Shown in pieces: positions 14,601-17,383 of a DNA stretch of 17,383 bases; positions within the stretch are counted from its first letter, which is position 1; every line of letters begins with the position of its first letter. Made by a program: the position numbers and the translations under genes. This DNA comes from SIG622 sp045604705 (GTDB lineage: Bacteria; Bacillota; Clostridia; Oscillospirales; CAG-382). A model generated the notes under the pieces. The model was given only the letters and a program-made list of their open reading frames with translations, did not search any database and had not been told where the DNA came from. Where the stretch lies: assembly GCA_045604705.1 (NCBI GenBank), contig JAZUOO010000036.1, positions 1 to 17,383 of the forward strand. Direction: 5' to 3'.

Positions 14601-14945
14601 ATCTTTTAGGGCGGGGTGTAAGTCCCCACCGGCGGTAATGCGGCTTTGTCCGACAAGTCCGAGAAAGCGATTGTATTTGGTGGCTACTCGCCCCCAAACC
14701 CCATCGCTCTCTTTTTTTCAAAAAAGAGGGGCAAAAAACTTAAATATGCAAACCTATTTGCATAGGTTTGCAGGTGAAAATGAATGTTTATCAAATCCCG
14801 CAAAGCTGCGTAGCAGTTTTGCTATTTAAAGTTTTTGGTTGAGCTTTTTTCAAAAAGCTCAGCGGGTATGGGCGACAGCCCATAGAAAAGCTTTGATGCG
14901 GTGAGATTCCGCAACCGACGGTATAGTCCGGATAAAGTAAAAGAT
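14601..14945 (+). promoter_or_regulatory. FMN riboswitch (RFN element) with large insertion in its variable stem
   Basis: The 5' half has the RFN consensus: a 4-bp GGGG/CCCC helix at 14613-14626, then CCACCGGCGGTAAT and AAGTCCGAG. The 3' half has GGTGAGATTCCGCAACCGACGG and AGTCCGGAT in the right order (shown in parts). The closing helix P1 pairs ATCTTTTA (14601-14608) perfectly with TAAAAGAT (14938-14945). The aptamer spans 345 nt instead of roughly 120-150. The surplus lies between AAAGC (14664-14668) and GCTTT (14890-14894), which pair as the base of the variable stem. FMN binding is expected to lower expression of the downstream riboflavin transporter gene ribU, consistent with its context. 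Confidence 0.9.
14669..14889. repeat. Inverted-repeat element inside the FMN riboswitch
   Basis: The two ends (about 14680-14740 and 14828-14882) are imperfect inverted copies of each other, each holding a GAGCTTTTTTCAAAAAGCTC-like palindrome next to a GGGCGA-AGCC box. Between them are two perfect or near-perfect hairpins: 14747-14772 (10 bp, TGCAAACCTA/TAGGTTTGCA) and 14800-14822 (10 bp, one G-U). The RNA should fold into one long branched stem extending the aptamer's variable helix. Confidence 0.7.
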
Positions 14946-14957
14946 ACCTTAAAATTA

Positions 14958-15040
14958 TAATTTAACATAGAACTGCGGGGCTTTGCCCCTGCACCCCACA
15001 AGCCTTTGAAAAGGCTTGACCTAAACTTTAATACAGGCTC
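14958..15040. repeat. Second related palindromic repeat in the ribU leader
   Basis: It contains GGGGC-TTT-GCCCC (about 14977-14989) and the palindrome AAGCCTTTTGAAAAGGCTT-like at about 15000-15019, followed by CCTAAACTTTA. The layout (GC box, AAGC-type palindrome, AAACTTT end) matches the arms of the element at 14669-14889, so it looks like another member of the same family. Confidence 0.55.
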
Positions 15041-15140
15041 ACTCGCCACGCTCCTTCGCCAAAATATTTGGTGTGCGAGACACGGTATTCCAGATTGTTG
15101 TTAAAGTCGCATCGTTAAGTTACAATTTTAAGGTTGCACG

Positions 15141-15165
15141 CCCAAGGTAGACCCCTTGGGTTTTT
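15141..15165 (+). terminator. Intrinsic terminator in the ribU leader (riboswitch expression platform)
   Basis: A 7-bp stem CCCAAGG/CCTTGGG with a 6-nt loop is followed by TTTTT (15161-15165), 68 nt before the ribU start. It lies about 195 nt beyond the aptamer. I could not identify a convincing anti-terminator pairing by eye, so control by this hairpin is inferred from position. Confidence 0.75.
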
Positions 15166-15232
15166 ACTTTACATTTTGAACCCAAAAGTTATATGATTTT
15201 ATAAAAATTCAAAATGAAAGTGAGATATTACT

Positions 15233-15811
15233 ATGAAAAACAATACCAAGACAATAATTGATACAAAAACAATCGTACTTACGGGTGTTTTATCATCACT
15301 CGCAATAGTTCTCAGCTTTTTCCCGAAGATTCCGGGAATCATTCCGATTGCCCCTTGGCTTGACATAGATTTTGCAGATACTCCCGCACTTTTCGCATCG
15401 GTATCGGTATCTCCCGTAGCAGGTGTTCTGGTTGTACTTATAAAGAATCTGCTGCATTGGCTTTTGGGATCATCAACCGGCGGTGTCGGAGAGCTTTCAA
15501 ATTTTCTTTGCGGTTCGGCACTTGTGCTGTCCTGCGGAATTATTAATAAGCTCATATTCAAAAACAAGCTCAATAAAATCAAATTGCCCGTGACTCTTTT
15601 GATTGCTGCCATGTGTCAGCTTATTGTTTCGGTGCTTACGAATTATTATCTTATGGTTCCGCTTTACGGAGATAAGCTTCCCACGGATGTCAAGACATAT
15701 ATTTTGTCGGGCGTTGTACCCTTTAACATAATCAAAGACGTGCTTGTCTGCGTTGTATTTTATATCCTGTTTGTGCTTGTTTATCCCAAAATTCAAAAGA
15801 GGTTGTATTGA
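15233..15811 (+). CDS. ribU: Riboflavin ECF transporter substrate-binding component RibU
   Basis: 192 residues of very hydrophobic sequence with about six membrane helices, the size and layout of ECF S components. The diagnostic RibU-type segment is PWLDIDFADTPALFASVSVS followed by PVAGVLVVLIKNLLHWLLG. The C-terminal part has GVVPFNIIKDVLVCVVFYIL. RibU binds riboflavin at the membrane and works with the shared EcfA/EcfA'/EcfT energy module, which is not in this window. The ribosome site is weak (GAAAGTGAG about 9-11 nt before the ATG). An FMN riboswitch upstream strongly supports the riboflavin assignment over other S components. Appears monocistronic; no clear terminator follows, only the hairpin at 15862-15882. 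Confidence 0.9.
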   Translation: MKNNTKTIIDTKTIVLTGVLSSLAIVLSFFPKIPGIIPIAPWLDIDFADTPALFASVSVSPVAGVLVVLIKNLLHWLLGSSTGGVGELSNFLCGSALVLSCGIINKLIFKNKLNKIKLPVTLLIAAMCQLIVSVLTNYYLMVPLYGDKLPTDVKTYILSGVVPFNIIKDVLVCVVFYILFVLVYPKIQKRLY

Positions 15812-15833
15812 TTTAATATTTTATGGTGGCGTG

Positions 15834-15872
15834 TTCGGGCGAAGGATTCGGGTAAAGGATTCGGGCGAACAT
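15834..15872 (+). repeat. Three 13-bp tandem units TTCGGGCGAAGGA-like
   Basis: Units occupy 15834-15846, 15847-15859 and 15860-15872, differing at a few positions. The last unit overlaps the palindrome at 15862-15882. Confidence 0.75.
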
Positions 15873-15882
15873 CGTTCGCCCG
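15862..15882. other. Perfect 9-bp palindrome between ribU and the methyltransferase gene
   Basis: CGGGCGAAC pairs with GTTCGCCCG around ATC. A second GTTCGCCCG copy at 15910-15918 could pair alternatively with the first arm. No T-tract follows, so it is more likely a repeat element than an intrinsic terminator. Confidence 0.65.
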
Positions 15883-15962
15883 CAAAATCAGCCGCAACGG
15901 CAAATGGTGGTTCGCCCGCTGTATTAACGAGAAAATGAAAGGTATAAAATATAACAGAAACA

Positions 15963-16901
15963 ATGACAAAACAACAAACCTTCAACCTCACCGCACACCT
16001 CTCCGGCAAAATATCATCGGAAAATCCAGTGTATGATTTTTCTTCAAAGGAAATAAAGACGGAAAAGAAGAAATTCACCGAGGACGAGCTTGAAACCCTT
16101 AAAGGTATGGGCTGGCTGGGTGATGACTTTGAAACATTCCTTGTGGTGCTGTCCTTTCTTGACGAATGCGGAATAATGGATGATGCCTCCGATGAGTACA
16201 TAGCCGAGGTTTTCCGAAACGCCAGAAAATTCGGTGTCGGTGAGTTTTACGACGATGAATATATCAAAAACGTAAAAATTGGCGAGGTAAAAAAAGATAA
16301 ATTCCTGCTGACAAGTGCAAACTACGAAAAAGGCGAGCTGTTTCTGTACGATGCCCCTGACTTTTCAAAGGATATTATCGTTCCCAAAATAGGATTTTTC
16401 ACAGGCAAGGTGACATTCCCGACATTCTATGAGGGCAGTATGCCGTGGATGTCCGTTTGTCCATCCGAGATAAACTCCATGCGTGAGCAGATGGCAGCGG
16501 CACACGGAAAGGTACTTGTTCTCGGCTGCGGACTGGGATATTATCAGTATGTGGTTTCAAACAAAGTAAACGTAGAATCGGTCACAATTGTGGAAATCTC
16601 AGAGGAAATAGCGGAAATCTTCCGTGAAAACATATTGCCGTACTTCCCGAACAAAGGAAAGGTCAGCATTATCGTTGCGGATGCCGTAAAATACATGGAT
16701 ACCGTGAAGGACGGCGACTACGATTTTGTTTTCGCAGACATCTGGGAAGGCATAGTTGACGGCGCAGGTCACTATAAAAATATAAAGTCCCATGAGAAAA
16801 GATTGCCGAACACGGAATTTACCTACTGGATAGGCGAGCAGATTGAATATTATCTTGCAAAAGAGGCGGACGATTCACAATTGGAGGATACGGATTCATA
16901 A
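15963..16901 (+). CDS. Class I SAM-dependent methyltransferase / spermidine synthase-like protein
   Basis: 312 residues. Residues 184-196 (VLVLGCGLGYYQY) form motif I of a Rossmann SAM-binding fold. Glu211 ends the next strand (VTIVEISEE) and would bind the ribose. Asp240 in IIVADAVKYM and DFVFADIWEG (254-263) complete the pattern, closest to the spermidine synthase-like branch. The first 170 residues are acidic and lysine-rich and match no domain I recognise; they may recognise a substrate. The substrate and reaction cannot be assigned. The ATG at 15963 lacks a clear ribosome site (the nearest AAAGG is about 20 nt upstream), so the exact start is uncertain, but the frame has no other good start upstream. 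No terminator with T-tract follows. Confidence 0.72.
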   Translation: MTKQQTFNLTAHLSGKISSENPVYDFSSKEIKTEKKKFTEDELETLKGMGWLGDDFETFLVVLSFLDECGIMDDASDEYIAEVFRNARKFGVGEFYDDEYIKNVKIGEVKKDKFLLTSANYEKGELFLYDAPDFSKDIIVPKIGFFTGKVTFPTFYEGSMPWMSVCPSEINSMREQMAAAHGKVLVLGCGLGYYQYVVSNKVNVESVTIVEISEEIAEIFRENILPYFPNKGKVSIIVADAVKYMDTVKDGDYDFVFADIWEGIVDGAGHYKNIKSHEKRLPNTEFTYWIGEQIEYYLAKEADDSQLEDTDS

Positions 16902-17010
16902 TTTTGGGAATAGGGTCTAGGGTTGGAATCAGAGAATAAAAACTTCTGATGAAACGCAAATTTTGGGAATTCCTCGATGTGAATTTTCAAAAGGTATACT
17001 TCCTTTATTC

Positions 17011-17036
17011 GTGGGACAAAATACACAATGTCCCAC
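17011..17036. other. Inverted repeat GTGGGAC/GTCCCAC
   Basis: A perfect 7-bp inverted repeat with a 12-nt AT-rich centre, about 60 nt upstream of the tRNA promoter. It could be an operator or a weak hairpin; no function can be assigned. The surrounding 16902-17094 interval holds no gene, only a repeated AATTTTGGGAAT at 16900-16911 and 16959-16970. Confidence 0.4.
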
Positions 17037-17094
17037 ATAAAAAGGAACACACAAATGTAAAAAACGCAGAAAAGAAAAAAATATCAAAAAAACC

Positions 17095-17123
17095 TTGACA
17101 AATTCGGAAATATCTGTTATAAT
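17095..17123 (+). promoter_or_regulatory. Perfect consensus promoter of the tRNA-Met gene
   Basis: TTGACA (17095-17100), a 17-bp spacer and TATAAT (17118-17123) match the sigma-A consensus at all twelve positions. It lies 35 nt upstream of the tRNA. Confidence 0.95.
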
Positions 17124-17158
17124 ACTAAGGCGTTGTGGGCAATAGCTCATGACTACAT

Positions 17159-17235
17159 GGCGGAATAGCTCAGCTGGCTAGAGCATCCGGTTCATACCCG
17201 GCAGGTCGTGTGTTCGAATCACACCGGCGCTACCA
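17159..17235 (+). tRNA. tRNA-Met (anticodon CAU), atypical acceptor stem
   Basis: 77 nt with encoded CCA. The D stem (GCUC/GAGC), anticodon loop UUCAUAC, and T stem GUGUG/CACAC with loop UUCGAAU are intact. Anticodon-stem pairs 28-42 to 31-39 are good; 27-43 is U-C. The 5' acceptor strand GGCGGAA should pair with a 3' strand like TTCCGCY, but the sequence reads CGGCGCT. That leaves only pairs 1-4 (the first G-U) and mismatches at 5-68, 6-67 and 7-66. It resembles elongator tRNA-Met elsewhere; a tRNA-Ile2 with lysidine at the same anticodon cannot be fully excluded. The strong promoter and terminator suggest it is transcribed. Confidence 0.85.
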
Positions 17236-17245
17236 ATTAGTAAAT

Positions 17246-17274
17246 AACTCAAACATATTGTTTGAGTTTTTTTT
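17246..17274 (+). terminator. Intrinsic terminator of the tRNA-Met gene
   Basis: A 9-bp perfect stem AACTCAAAC/GTTTGAGTT with a 5-nt loop is followed by a run of T residues, 10 nt after the CCA. Confidence 0.9.
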
Positions 17275-17347
17275 GTAAAAAAATAATGTACTTTTATATA
17301 TGATAGGTTATAATTAAATTATAAAAATATAATAAAGGAGAATTTAT

Positions 17348-17383
17348 ATGGATAGACTTAAAGGTAAAGTAGCAATCGTTACT
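17348..17383 (+). CDS. SDR-family oxidoreductase, N-terminal 12 codons only
   Basis: The visible peptide MDRLKGKVAIVT matches the first beta strand of short-chain dehydrogenases/reductases, which normally continues into the NAD(P)-binding TGxxxGIG motif beyond the window edge. AAAGGAG lies about 7 nt before the ATG. A TATAAT at 17309-17314 could be its -10, but no good -35 is seen. The substrate is unknown. Confidence 0.7.
   Translation, partial: MDRLKGKVAIVT

Noticed and set aside
14467..14829. Open frame of 120 codons in the FMN riboswitch leader
   Set aside because: It runs across the tuf terminator and the conserved RFN blocks; the RNA signals explain the sequence better.

Overview
The window looks like a chromosomal segment of an anaerobic low-to-mid GC Firmicute of class Clostridia, probably a gut Ruminococcaceae/Oscillospiraceae-type organism. 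This is inferred from the SCIFF ranthipeptide locus, the str operon order rpsL-rpsG-fusA-tuf with a Firmicutes-length S12, BspA-like leucine-rich repeats, strong AGGAGG ribosome sites, and sigma-A-type promoters with 17-bp spacers. Genus-level assignment is not possible from the sequence alone.

Region 1 (1-3665, minus strand) is a SCIFF ranthipeptide operon. A consensus promoter drives a 47-residue Cys-rich precursor peptide (scfA), which is followed at once by an intrinsic terminator. Beyond it lie a BspA-type LRR lipoprotein, the radical SAM/SPASM SCIFF maturase (scfB), and an Orn/Lys/Arg decarboxylase-like PLP enzyme cut by the window edge. The precursor departs from the usual SCIFF pattern: Gly sits where characterised peptides have the thioether-acceptor Thr, and there is a seventh Cys in the N-terminal part.

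Region 2 (3817-9414, plus strand) carries separate transcription units. These are a secreted copper-amine-oxidase-like stalk protein fused to a degenerate NodB deacetylase fold, a YhaO/SbcD-type DNA repair phosphoesterase, a WalJ/YycJ metallo-beta-lactamase-fold hydrolase, a LOG-family protein, and an MgtC/SapB membrane protein. A mosaic of repeats and palindromes of about 540 bp lies between the last two and supplies the stop codon and C-terminal codons of the LOG gene.

Region 3 (9657-14503, plus) is the str operon: consensus promoter, rpsL, a long structured spacer, rpsG, fusA, tuf and a strong terminator. Region 4 (14508-15811) starts with a short decayed antisense relic of a YifB/ComM-type Walker A segment. 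An FMN riboswitch (RFN element) follows, whose variable stem holds an inverted-repeat insertion of roughly 220 nt. A second related repeat, an intrinsic terminator and the riboflavin ECF transporter component ribU come after it.

Region 5 (15812-17383) has a short tandem/palindrome cluster, a SAM-dependent methyltransferase-like protein, a tRNA-Met(CAU) with a perfect consensus promoter but a mismatched acceptor stem, its terminator, and the first 12 codons of an SDR oxidoreductase. The points most worth following up are the atypical SCIFF precursor with its interrupted operon, the riboswitch carrying an insertion, and the tRNA with a broken acceptor helix.
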